Positions 49,690 through 60,075 of a DNA stretch of 64,000 nucleotides are shown here, one piece after another. The DNA is from Usitatibacter sp035624355. GTDB lineage: Bacteria > Pseudomonadota > Gammaproteobacteria > Burkholderiales > Usitatibacteraceae. The notes under the pieces were generated by a model. The model saw nothing but the letters and a program-made list of their open reading frames with translations, did no database searches and was not told where the DNA came from. Position 1 is the first letter of the stretch, and the number at the start of each line of letters is the position of its first letter. The stretch covers positions 43,969 to 107,968 of the forward strand of contig DASPRQ010000084.1 of assembly GCA_035624355.1 (NCBI GenBank). The letters run 5' to 3'. Both the position numbers and the translations under genes were made by a program.

Positions 49690-51237
49690 GTGACCCTGCG
49701 CGCGCGCATCTATGCGCAGTTCTTCGTGGCCGTGCTGCCGCTGCTCGCGCTGGTCGCGTGGCAGACCCTCGAGCGCGACGACATGCCCGAGCGCGTGAGC
49801 GCCGCGCTCGAGAGCTACGACCTTTCCCTGGAAGCCGAAACCGCGTTCAAGGACTTCCTGAACGGCGTGGCCGACGCGATGGACACCGGGAGCCTGGGCG
49901 ACCGCGGGCTCGACGCGCTCAGGCGTGCGCGGGAGAGCCTCGGGAAGCTCGCCCCGATTTCCGCCGCGGACCAGCCGCTGGCCGAGGGCACGGCCGGGCT
50001 CGCGACGGCGCTTTCCCGGGACGCCTCGGTGAAGGCGCTGCTCCCGCTCAAGGCGCAGGTGCAATCGATGCGCGAAGGCATCCTCGCGTCGTCGGGCGCG
50101 AAGCGCCAGGCCCTCGCGGCGCTCGTCCAGGAGAACCGAGAGCGCGTCGCCGCGCGCCGGCGCTTCCTGATGGCGGCCGGGGCCGGCACGCTCGTGTTGC
50201 TCGCCTTCATGGCGCTCGTGGTGCGCAGGCTCGTGAACGGCATCGTGGGCCCGGTCGGCGAGACGGTCGCCGTGGCGCGCGAGATCGCGACGGGGCGCCT
50301 CGACAACGAGATCGCCGTGCGCCGCCGCGACGAGATCGGGCAGCTGCAGTCGGAGGTGCGCGCGATGCAGGAGCAGCTCGCCGAGATCGTGCGCGCGGTG
50401 CGCGCGGGCGCCGATTCGGTGGCCGCGGCCTCCCTCGTGCTTTCCGGGGAGACGCGCTCCCTGTCGCAGCGCACCGAGGAGCACGCGGCGAGCCTCGAGC
50501 AGGCCGCGGCGAGCATGGAGGAGCTCTCGACCACCGTGAAGGGAAACAACGCCCATGCGATGGAGGCGAAGGAGCTCTCACGCGAGGCCTCGGCCGCGGC
50601 GGTCGTGGGCAGCCAAGCGGTGAAGCGCGTCGTGAGCACGATGGAGGAGATCACCGCGCGCTCGCGCCGGATCGAGGACATCGTGGGCGTGATCGACGGC
50701 ATCGCCTTTCAGACCAACATCCTCGCGCTCAACGCCGCGGTCGAGGCGGCGCGCGCGGGCGAGCAGGGGCGCGGATTCGCCGTGGTGGCTTCCGAGGTGC
50801 GCAACCTCGCGCAGCGCGCGGCCAGCGCGGCCACCGAGATCAAGGGCCTCATCGCCGCGTCGGTCACGAGCGTGGAGAGCGGCGGTGCGCAGGTGAGCCA
50901 GGCCGGCCAATCCATCGAGGCGCTGGTGGAGCACGTGCAGCGAGTGAGCGGGCTCATGGCGGACATCGCCGCCGCGACGCTCGAACAGGAGCGGGGCATC
51001 GAGCAGGTGAGCGCGACGGTAACCCAGATGGACGGCGTCGTGCAGAAGGACGCGGCCGCGGTGCACAAGAGCGCCGCCGCCTCGGAGAAGCTCAAGGCGG
51101 ACGCCGCCGAGCTCGCGCGCATCGTGAGCCGCTTCCGGCTCGGCTTCGCTGGGGAAACGGCTCCGGAGACTCCCCCGGAGCCCGCGCCGCTCCCCGCTCC
51201 CGGGCACGGCCTTCCGATCCTAGCGAGACGGGCGTGA
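49690..51237 (+). CDS. Methyl-accepting chemotaxis protein
   Basis: A 515-residue chemoreceptor. Transmembrane helix 1 is at about 8-26, a 130-residue helical periplasmic domain follows, and helix 2 is near 160-181 (FLMAAGAGTLVLLAFMALVV). Then come HAMP (ATGRLDNEIAVRRRDEIGQL) and the signalling hairpin with tip FQTNILALNAAVEAARAGEQ and GRGFAVVASEVRNLAQRAAS. A Pro/Ala C-terminal tail lacks a CheR-docking pentapeptide. The start is a GTG. Following a porin and a phosphate-binding-like gene, it could report on the same ligand; this is inference. Confidence 0.9.
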   Translation: MTLRARIYAQFFVAVLPLLALVAWQTLERDDMPERVSAALESYDLSLEAETAFKDFLNGVADAMDTGSLGDRGLDALRRARESLGKLAPISAADQPLAEGTAGLATALSRDASVKALLPLKAQVQSMREGILASSGAKRQALAALVQENRERVAARRRFLMAAGAGTLVLLAFMALVVRRLVNGIVGPVGETVAVAREIATGRLDNEIAVRRRDEIGQLQSEVRAMQEQLAEIVRAVRAGADSVAAASLVLSGETRSLSQRTEEHAASLEQAAASMEELSTTVKGNNAHAMEAKELSREASAAAVVGSQAVKRVVSTMEEITARSRRIEDIVGVIDGIAFQTNILALNAAVEAARAGEQGRGFAVVASEVRNLAQRAASAATEIKGLIAASVTSVESGGAQVSQAGQSIEALVEHVQRVSGLMADIAAATLEQERGIEQVSATVTQMDGVVQKDAAAVHKSAAASEKLKADAAELARIVSRFRLGFAGETAPETPPEPAPLPAPGHGLPILARRA

Positions 51238-51321
51238 CATTCGCGATCGGCGACGGCCTTTCGCGGTGACGGCCTGCGTCGTCGGCCGGATCCGGTGTCC
51301 GTCGCCCCGGCCCAAGGGGCC

Positions 51322-53235
<1,914 letters not shown>

Positions 53236-53287
53236 GGCGTGCTCCTCGGGGCGCTGGCGGCGCCGGGAGCGGTGGCGGGATCTCGCA

Positions 53288-53408
53288 CGCTCCCTACGCC
53301 GGCATGACCCGGATCAGGTTCCAAGGGACTCTCTCACTGCGGAAGACCGGGGCCGGATCCTCGTCCCCCAAGGGTCCGATCCCGGTCTCCCGCAGACCCC
53401 TGCGTTCG
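53288..53408 (-). promoter_or_regulatory. TPP riboswitch (THI element) of thiC
   Basis: The minus-strand leader carries the THI-box core, including CCTGATCCGGGTCATGCCGG and GCGTAGGGAG. It begins with GCAGGGGTC that pairs with the 3' GGGAG-side sequences, and a variable middle hairpin (GACCGGGATC region) separates the two. The element ends about 50 bases before the thiC ATG, consistent with control of ribosome access. Confidence 0.93.
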
Positions 53409-53415
53409 AACGGGA

Positions 53416-53424
53416 AGTATACCA
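53416..53424 (-). promoter_or_regulatory. Extended -10 promoter of thiC
   Basis: The minus strand reads TGGTATACT, an extended -10 (TGn plus TATACT) placed about eight bases before the riboswitch begins. No -35 is evident, which extended -10 promoters tolerate. Confidence 0.55.
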
Positions 53425-53456
53425 ACCCGATCGCGAGCGCCGGGACGCGATGGCGG

Positions 53457-55559
53457 TCAAAATTCGCCGGCTGCGAGCGCGAGGAGCGCCTCCCCGAGCG
53501 CGGCGACGGGCTCCGGGCGGTCGAAGAGGGCGGCGCGAGCGCGCGCGATCGCCTCGCGCAGCGCCCGGTTGCGGTCGCGGTCGGCGGCCACTTCGAGCGC
53601 GATCCTCACGTAGTCGGCGGGGCCCGCCGCGACGAGCTCGGCGAGCCCCATCGCCTGGAGCATCGCCGCGCTCTGGCGCCCGCGCATGAACCGGCCCGGG
53701 AGCGTCACGACCGGAACGCCCGCCGCGAAGGCGTCGAGGCTCGTGTTGCCGCCGGACCAGCGCACGGTGTCGAGCACGACGTCGGCGGCCGCGAGCGCCT
53801 GGCGGAAGCGCGGAATGCTCAGGCGCGGAAGGAACTTGAGCTGCCCGCGCGCGGGAATGCGGCGCCTCTCGAGGACGCGCTGCAGGCGGCGCACGAACTG
53901 CGCCGTCACCGCGCGCACGGGTGCCTGGAAGAACACGAGCGCCCCCTCGGGGTCGGCCTCGAGGACGTCGGCGAGGAGCGCGTCCATCTCGGGATGCACC
54001 TTGAAGAGCGACTGCGGACACACGTACAGGCGGCCGCTCGCGGGCAGCCCGAGGTCGCTCCGGGCCGCGGGGGCGGGCGCGGGCGGCATCGGGTAATCGA
54101 CGCCGGGACCCGGCAGGGCGAGGAGCGGCTCGACGTAATGGCTTGCGCCGTCGTGCGGCTCCATCATGGCGCACGTCACGTAGCGGTCGATCACGTCGCT
54201 GCCCGTGGTGACGGGGTGGCCCCAGCCGGCGAGCTGCAGCGGGGCGAGGCGCAGCGCCGCGAGGACGTAGCTCGTGGGGGTCATCCCCACCTCGGGGTAG
54301 ACGATCGCGTCGAGCCCGTCGGCGGCGAGCCGCGCCGCGAGCGCCTCGGAGCCGCTGCGCATCGTCGCGAAGTGTTCCGCGCTCGCCGCGATGCGGCGCG
54401 TGAAGTCGTCGTCGATCGACGCGGTGTGATAGACGAAGCGCTCGAAGCGCCGCGGATCGAGGCCGGTCACCCAGCGCTCGAAATAGCGCCCCGCCGTACA
54501 GTCGCGGAAGATGCTCGCCACGAAGCCGATGCGCAGCCGGCGGCCCCCGTCGAAGGTGCGCGGGCGCGGTGCGCGCCATTCCGGGTGCACGGCGCCGGCG
54601 AGGCGCGCGAGCAGCGACGAGTACTGCCGCTGCAGCTCGCGGTCGTCCTCCCCCTGGTAGGCGAGCAGGAAGTTGTTGCGGTTGAGGTGGAAGACCTCGC
54701 GCGCCTGCGCGAGCCACGCCGGCGCCTCGTCGATCAGGTGGGCGAGCCCGGCGGCGTAGCGCGCGCGCCAGCGGGCCGCGTCCTCGACGCTCTCGTAGAC
54801 CTGCGGAAGCATCAGCCGCTCGCCCAGGGCCACGTGGAGGTCGCGGGGATCGCGCGCCGCGGCGAGGGCGAGCGAGCGCAGCGCCCCGGCCGTGTCGCCC
54901 GTTTCCTGCTGCACGACGGCGCGTAGCGTCTCGGTGGCCACCGCGCCCGGGTCGCGGCGCGAAGCCTCGGCGAGCGCCCGGTCGGCCTCTTCCCAGCGCC
55001 AGTATTCGGCGCGCAGCAGCCCGATGTCGCGCCAGGTGGCCGCGTCGGGAGGCGCGCACCGCTCCGCCGCATCGGCGTCCGCGAGCGCCTCGGCACTGCT
55101 CCCGAGGCCGGAATGCACGCGCGCGAGCCGGATCCGCAGGCCCGCGTCCTCGGGCAGCGCGGCGACGGCGCCCTCGAGCGCCGCGCGCGCTTCCTCGAGC
55201 CGCCCCGCCTGCGCGAGCAACGCCGCGAGATTCTTCTGCGCGGCCGTGAAGCGCGGCTCGACGGTGACCGCCGCCCGCAGCGCCGCGATCGCCGCCTGGA
55301 CGTCCCCCCGCTGATGTTCGACGCTCGCCAAATGCATCTCGAGCATGGCCGAGGGTTGGGCGAGCCCGGCGCGAAGCGCGAGCAGGCGATCGCGCGCTGC
55401 GTCCAGCCTCCCGAGCGCCGCCTCGGCACGCGCGGCGACGAAGGCGGCCTCCGGGTCGGCGGCGAGGTCGACGCCCTCGAGGCGCGCGAGCGCCCCGGCC
55501 GGATTTCCGGCGGCGATCATGCGGCTCGCTTCCTCGAGCAGTAGGGGGTCGGGCGACAT
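53457..55559 (-). CDS. TPR-containing SPINDLY/OGT-type glycosyltransferase
   Basis: A 700-residue cytoplasmic protein. Residues 1-300 form TPR-like helical repeats (ALARLEGVDLAADPEAAF, RFTAAQKNLAALLAQAGRLE, PGAVATETLRAVVQQETGD). Residues about 345-690 match the GT41 catalytic region: RLRIGFVASIFRDC, DAIVYPEVGMTPTSYVLAAL, LQLAGWGHPVTTG, YVCPQSLFKVHPEM, and the nucleotide-sugar segment DTVRWSGGNTSLDAFAAGVP. Bacterial members add sugars to proteins or take part in surface glycan assembly. The target is unknown; pilin or another surface protein is possible given the pilus genes nearby. It reads towards thiC and is divergent from pcm. Confidence 0.9.
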   Translation of the reverse strand: MSPDPLLLEEASRMIAAGNPAGALARLEGVDLAADPEAAFVAARAEAALGRLDAARDRLLALRAGLAQPSAMLEMHLASVEHQRGDVQAAIAALRAAVTVEPRFTAAQKNLAALLAQAGRLEEARAALEGAVAALPEDAGLRIRLARVHSGLGSSAEALADADAAERCAPPDAATWRDIGLLRAEYWRWEEADRALAEASRRDPGAVATETLRAVVQQETGDTAGALRSLALAAARDPRDLHVALGERLMLPQVYESVEDAARWRARYAAGLAHLIDEAPAWLAQAREVFHLNRNNFLLAYQGEDDRELQRQYSSLLARLAGAVHPEWRAPRPRTFDGGRRLRIGFVASIFRDCTAGRYFERWVTGLDPRRFERFVYHTASIDDDFTRRIAASAEHFATMRSGSEALAARLAADGLDAIVYPEVGMTPTSYVLAALRLAPLQLAGWGHPVTTGSDVIDRYVTCAMMEPHDGASHYVEPLLALPGPGVDYPMPPAPAPAARSDLGLPASGRLYVCPQSLFKVHPEMDALLADVLEADPEGALVFFQAPVRAVTAQFVRRLQRVLERRRIPARGQLKFLPRLSIPRFRQALAAADVVLDTVRWSGGNTSLDAFAAGVPVVTLPGRFMRGRQSAAMLQAMGLAELVAAGPADYVRIALEVAADRDRNRALREAIARARAALFDRPEPVAALGEALLALAAGEF

Positions 55560-55791
55560 CGTGCCGAAGGGCTCGTCCGGCCGACGGGCCGGGCGCCCGA
55601 TGAATGTGGGGGATGCCCCGCCCCGGGGTCAAGCACCGGGCCCATCACGGCCGCGAGGATCGGCTCCCCCGGGACGCGAGGGCGCGCAGGGCTGATCCGG
55701 CGCAAGGGGCGGGGTGGGGGCTTTGCTACAATTCGCCGTGGCTTCGCCCCGCGCCGCGCCCTCGTCCGTCCCTTCCCCCGCCGCCACCGCC
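55560..55791 (+). other. Divergent gap between the glycosyltransferase and pcm
   Basis: About 230 bases with no supportable gene. TGCTACAAT at 55724-55732 is an extended -10 (TGn plus TACAAT) about 60 bases before the pcm ATG and is the likely pcm promoter. No -35 was found. An in-frame upstream ATG for pcm would begin inside this promoter and is not used. Confidence 0.5.
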
Positions 55792-56445
55792 ATGAACATC
55801 GAGCAAGCGCGCTTCAACATGATCGAGCAGCAGATCCGCACGTGGGAGGTCCTCGACCCCACGGTGCTGGACCTCCTCTTCCAGGTGAAGCGGGAGGATT
55901 TCGTCCCGCCCGAGTACCGGGAGCTCGCCTTCGCCGATTTCGAGGTCCCGCTCGGGCACGGCGAGGCGATGATGCAACCCAAGGTGGAGGCGCGGATCCT
56001 GCAGGAGCTCGCCGTGCAGCCGCACGAGGAGGCCTACGAGGTCGGCACCGGCTCGGGCTACCTTACGGCGCTGCTCGCGCGCCGCGCGCGGCACGTGACC
56101 AGCGCGGAGATCCACGCGGACCTCAAGGAGCGCGCCGAGGCGGCGCTCCGCGCCGCCCGCGTGGCGAACATCACGCTGCAAGTGGGCGACAGCGCCCTCG
56201 CACCGCTCGGCGAGTCGACCTACGACGTGATCGTGCTCACCGGCTCGACGCCGGTGCTGCCCCAGGCGTTCCTCGACCGGCTCAGGCCCGGGGGGCGGCT
56301 CTTCGCGGTGGTGGGCGACGCGCCCGTCATGAAAGCCATGCTGGTCCGCCGGCCGCTGCCCGGCTCGTACCAGCACGTCGAGCTCTTCGAGACGCTGCTG
56401 AAGCCCCTCGTGAACGCGCTGCAGCCGGCGCGCTTCCGCTTCTGA
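55792..56445 (+). CDS. pcm: Protein-L-isoaspartate O-methyltransferase
   Basis: Methylates damaged isoaspartyl residues in proteins using S-adenosylmethionine. The 217-residue product starts NIEQARFNMIEQQIRTWEVL, with the pre-I region FVPPEYRELAFADFEVPLGH, the SAM motif I EVGTGSGYLTALLA, and post-motif VIVLTGSTPVLPQAFLDRLRPGG. In this subfamily the acceptor region PLG-GEAMMQP replaces the longer TISxPH segment, so activity on isoaspartate is probable but not certain. Twenty bases upstream of tolC; the pcm-tolC pairing is common in betaproteobacteria, often with a rhodanese gene between, which is absent here. Confidence 0.9.
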   Translation: MNIEQARFNMIEQQIRTWEVLDPTVLDLLFQVKREDFVPPEYRELAFADFEVPLGHGEAMMQPKVEARILQELAVQPHEEAYEVGTGSGYLTALLARRARHVTSAEIHADLKERAEAALRAARVANITLQVGDSALAPLGESTYDVIVLTGSTPVLPQAFLDRLRPGGRLFAVVGDAPVMKAMLVRRPLPGSYQHVELFETLLKPLVNALQPARFRF

Positions 56446-56465
56446 CCGGCCGTGGGATCCCGCCG

Positions 56466-57782
56466 ATGAGACCGCTTCGCACCGCTCTCGCGCTCGCCTT
56501 CGCCGCGCTCTTCGTCCCCGCCCACGCCGCCGACGACCTGGTGGCGATCTACCACGACGCGCTCACGAGCGATCCGGTGTACCAGTCGGCGCGGGCGCAG
56601 TACGAAGCCGGCATCGAGAAGCTGCCGCAGGCGCGCTCCGGCTACCTCCCGCTGCTCTCGGGCTCGGCTTCCGCGTTCCGCAACCACGTGGACAACGACG
56701 TCGCGCCGAACGTCACGTACAACACGAACAACTACGTCGTGACGCTCACGCAGCCGATCTTCCGCATGCAGAACTGGATCGGCATCGACGAGGCGCAGCA
56801 GCAGGTGCTGCAGGCCGAGGCCGCCCTCACCGGCGCGCAGCAGGACCTCGTCTTGAGGGTCGCCCAGGCGTATTTCGACGTGCTGCTCGCGCAGGACAAC
56901 GTGGCGCTTTCCGAATCGCAGAAGGTGGCGATCTCCGAGCAGCTCGCGCAGGCCAAGCGCAACTTCGAGGTCGGCACCGCCACCATCGTCGACACCCTCG
57001 AGGCCCAGGCGCGCTACGACCAGGCGACCGCGACCGAGATCTCCGACAAGAACAACCTCGAGGTGAAGCGCCGCGCGCTGCAGCAGCTGCTGGGCAAGGA
57101 GCCGGGCCCGCTCGCGCCGCTCAAGGAGCCGCTCGTGCTCTCGCCCCCGAGCCCGGCCGACATCGAGGCGTGGGTGAAGGTCGCCGAGCAGGGCAACTAC
57201 GCCGTGATCTCGGCGAAGGCCGGCGCCCAGATCGCGCGCCAGGAGATCGAGCGCCAGAAGGCGGCCTACTGGCCTACGCTGGACGCCTCGGCGAGCTACG
57301 GCCAGACCTACAACCCGGCAACCTCGAACATCGGCATCGTCGGTCCCAACAGCGTCACCGGATCGGTGGGCATCACGCTGTCGATGCCCTTCTATACGGG
57401 CGGCCTCATCCAGTCGCGCGTGCGCGAGGCGGTGGCCAACCGCGACCGCGCCGACCAGGACCTCGAGAACGCGGTGCGCACCGTGGCGCAGGCGGCGCGC
57501 GCGGACTACCTCAACGTGACGAGCGGGATCGCGCAGGTGAAGGCGCTCGAGCAGGCCCTCAAGTCGACGCAGAGCCAGCTCGACTCCACGATCCTCGGCC
57601 GCGACGTCGGCGTGCGCACCAGCGTGGACGTCCTCAACGCGCAGCAGCAGGTCTACCAGACGCGGCGCGACCTGCAGCAGGCGCGTTACAACTACCTGCT
57701 CAACACGCTCAGGCTCAAGTCGGCGACGGGCCAGCTCGCCGACACCGACGTGGACGCGGTGAGCCGCGAGCTCGCCCGCTAG
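56466..57782 (+). CDS. tolC: Outer-membrane channel TolC
   Basis: A 438-residue TolC-family outer-membrane factor for type I secretion and multidrug efflux. A signal peptide (ALALAFAALFVPAHAADD) is followed by duplicated OEP modules. Landmarks are LVAIYHDALTSDPVYQSARA, TQPIFRMQNWIGIDEA, LRVAQAYFDVLLAQDNV, the second-half ITLSMPFYTGG and the closing LRLKSATGQL. It resembles the general TolC more than the metal-specific CusC of this window. It is convergent with waaA, sharing the tetranucleotide CTAG for both stops. Confidence 0.95.
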   Translation: MRPLRTALALAFAALFVPAHAADDLVAIYHDALTSDPVYQSARAQYEAGIEKLPQARSGYLPLLSGSASAFRNHVDNDVAPNVTYNTNNYVVTLTQPIFRMQNWIGIDEAQQQVLQAEAALTGAQQDLVLRVAQAYFDVLLAQDNVALSESQKVAISEQLAQAKRNFEVGTATIVDTLEAQARYDQATATEISDKNNLEVKRRALQQLLGKEPGPLAPLKEPLVLSPPSPADIEAWVKVAEQGNYAVISAKAGAQIARQEIERQKAAYWPTLDASASYGQTYNPATSNIGIVGPNSVTGSVGITLSMPFYTGGLIQSRVREAVANRDRADQDLENAVRTVAQAARADYLNVTSGIAQVKALEQALKSTQSQLDSTILGRDVGVRTSVDVLNAQQQVYQTRRDLQQARYNYLLNTLRLKSATGQLADTDVDAVSRELAR

Positions 57783-59044
57783 GCGGGGCGGCGCGCGACG
57801 CGCGGCTCGAGCCAGGCGAGCAGGCGCTCCACCGAGCCGCGGTGCGCGGCGACGAAGGCGAGCGCGGCCTCGCCCATCTCGCCGCGGCGGCGCGCGTCGG
57901 CCGCGAGCGCACGGGCCGCGCGCAGCGCCTCGCCCGCGTCGCGCACGCGCAGCGCCGCCCCCGCCGCGATCGCGCTCTCGCTCGCCTCCTCGAAGTTCCA
58001 GGTGTGCGGCCCCACGACGACCGGGCGGCCGACCGCGCAGGCCTCGATCAGGTTCTGGCTTCCGAAGGCAAGGAGGCTGCCGCCCATGATCACCACATCC
58101 GCCGCGGCGTAGTAGGCGAGCATCTCGCCCATGGAGTCGCCGAGGAGCACGCGCACGCCCGGCGCCACCGGCGCGGAGCCGCTGCGCCGCTCGACCTCGA
58201 AGCCGCGCGCCACGGCGAGCGCCGCCACCTCCTCGAAGCGCTGGGGATGGCGCGGGACGATCACGAGGAGCGCCTCGGGCGGGCCCTCGGCCGCGAAGGC
58301 GTCGAGCAGGAGCGCCTCCTCGCCCTCGCGCGTGCTTCCCGCGACCCAGACGGGACGGCCGGGCCCGAAGCGCGCGCGGAGCTCGCGCCCGAGCTCGCGC
58401 ATCGATTCGGGCACCGCGAGGTCGAACTTCACGTTCCCGGTGACCGCCACGTCGCGCGCGCCGAGCGCCTCGAAGCGTTGCGCGTCCGGGCGCGTCTGCG
58501 CCGCCACGCCGGCGAGGTTCGCGAACGCCCAGCGCGCGATCGCGGGGAAGCGCCCGTAGCGGCGGGCCGAGCGCTCCGAAAGGCGCGCGTTCGCGAGCAC
58601 CACGGGAACGCCGGCGCGCGCGCATTCCTCGATGAGGCGGGGCCAGATCTCGGTCTCCAGGATCAGCCCGAACTCGGGGCGGAAATGCTCGACGAAGCGG
58701 CGCACCGCGAACCCGTGGTCGTAGGGCAGCCACGCGCGCTCGACCGTGTCGCCGAAGAGATCGACGCCCGTGGCCCACCCCGTCGGGGTCATGTGCGTGA
58801 GCAGGATCCGACGGCCGGGGAAGCGGCGGCCGAGCGCCTCGACGAGAGGGGCGGCGGCGCGCGTCTCCCCGACCGACACCGCGTGGATCCAGATGCGCGC
58901 GGCGCGCGGCGCGGGCGGATAGCGGCCGAAGCGCTCCGGCAGGCGCGCGAGGTAGCCGCGCTGGCGCCTCGAGCGCCACGCGAGCCTCGCGACCACGAGG
59001 GGCGTGGCGACGAGCCAGGCGAGCGCATAGAGCAGGCGCGTCAT
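57779..59044 (-). CDS. waaA: 3-deoxy-D-manno-octulosonic acid transferase
   Basis: Adds Kdo to lipid A precursor, the first core step of LPS. The 421-residue GT30 enzyme has an N-terminal membrane anchor (about 3-20). It shows IWIHAVSVGETRAAAPLVEA, the catalytic/structural LILETEIWPRLI, VAGSTREGEE, and the C-terminal VIMGGSLLAFGSQNLIEACA and GRPVVVGPHTWNFEE. The start overlaps the waaC stop by four bases, so the two core genes are coupled. Confidence 0.96.
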   Translation of the reverse strand: MTRLLYALAWLVATPLVVARLAWRSRRQRGYLARLPERFGRYPPAPRAARIWIHAVSVGETRAAAPLVEALGRRFPGRRILLTHMTPTGWATGVDLFGDTVERAWLPYDHGFAVRRFVEHFRPEFGLILETEIWPRLIEECARAGVPVVLANARLSERSARRYGRFPAIARWAFANLAGVAAQTRPDAQRFEALGARDVAVTGNVKFDLAVPESMRELGRELRARFGPGRPVWVAGSTREGEEALLLDAFAAEGPPEALLVIVPRHPQRFEEVAALAVARGFEVERRSGSAPVAPGVRVLLGDSMGEMLAYYAAADVVIMGGSLLAFGSQNLIEACAVGRPVVVGPHTWNFEEASESAIAAGAALRVRDAGEALRAARALAADARRRGEMGEAALAFVAAHRGSVERLLAWLEPRVARRPA

Positions 59045-60012
59045 GCGCCGGCGCCGAGGCCCGCGGCCGCGGCCACCTCGCGCACTTCCGGCGCCGCCGC
59101 GGGCCCGCCGAGGTTCGCCGCGGAGGCGCCGCCGTGCAGTCCCGTGAGGCGCGGCGAGGTGGCGCAGTAGATCCCGACGACGGTGGGGACGTCCAGCGCG
59201 ACCGCGAGATGGGTGAGGCCGGTGTCCACGCCCACGACGGCGCCCGCGTGCGCGAGGAGCGCCGCGGCCTCGCCGAGGTCCATCGCGGGTGCGGCGAGCG
59301 CGTCGGGGCCGGCCGTCGCGGCGAGGCGCGCGGCCGCGTCGCGCTCCGCAGCCGTGCCTCCCGGGAAGACCGTGGCCCAGCCCTCGGCGGAGAAGAGGCG
59401 CGCGAGCTCGATCCAGCGCGCCTCCGGCCAAAGCTTGGCGGGACGGCTCGCCGCATGCAGCAGCACCGCGTAGCGTCGCGCCGGAACCCACGCCGGCGGC
59501 GCGGAAGGCGGGGCGAGGCCGTAGCGCGGGGCCGCGTCGACCGCGTAGCCGAAGACCTGCCCGAGCAGCCGGCGGTTGCGCTCCACGGCGTGGAGGTCGC
59601 GCGCGACCGGGACCTTCACGTCGTAGAAGCGGGACGCGATGCGCTCGCGCGCGCTCCTCGCGTCGAGCCCGAAGGCGGGGCCGCGGGCCCAGCGCGCGAC
59701 GCAAGCGCTCTTGAGCAGGCCCTGCGCGTCGATCACGTAGTCCCAGGCGCCCGCGCGCAGCGCGCGCCGCGCGGCGGCGAGCGCGCGCCAGCGGCGCGGG
59801 GAGAAGGGCTCGCGGCGCAGCGCGCGCAGGGGCACGGCGATCGCATCGTCCACGCCCGGATGGAGCCGGACGAGGGGCCGATAGGCTTCCTCGACCGCCC
59901 ACCCGACGTGCGCGCCCGGAACGCGCCCGCGCAGGTCGCTCACCGCGGGGAGGAGGTGGATCACGTCGCCCAGCGACGAGAGCTTCACGAGCAGGATCCG
60001 CGGCGCGGGCAT
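59041..60012 (-). CDS. waaC: LPS heptosyltransferase I
   Basis: GT9 enzyme that transfers the first L-glycero-D-manno-heptose to Kdo. The 323-residue product has the N-terminal RILLVKLSSLGDVIHLLPAV, GWAVEEAYRPLVRLHPGVD, HAASRPAKLWPEARWIELAR (nucleotide-sugar site) and GVDTGLTHLAVALDVPTVV with the conserved acidic residue. The heptosyltransferase I assignment over II rests on these features and on the pairing with waaA. It is divergent from the next glycosyltransferase gene. Confidence 0.93.
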   Translation of the reverse strand: MPAPRILLVKLSSLGDVIHLLPAVSDLRGRVPGAHVGWAVEEAYRPLVRLHPGVDDAIAVPLRALRREPFSPRRWRALAAARRALRAGAWDYVIDAQGLLKSACVARWARGPAFGLDARSARERIASRFYDVKVPVARDLHAVERNRRLLGQVFGYAVDAAPRYGLAPPSAPPAWVPARRYAVLLHAASRPAKLWPEARWIELARLFSAEGWATVFPGGTAAERDAAARLAATAGPDALAAPAMDLGEAAALLAHAGAVVGVDTGLTHLAVALDVPTVVGIYCATSPRLTGLHGGASAANLGGPAAAPEVREVAAAAGLGAGA

Positions 60013-60075
60013 GGCGCATTCTAATCCCCCGTGTCGAGGGTAGAATGGCGCCCTCGGCCGTATCCCCCCGACACC

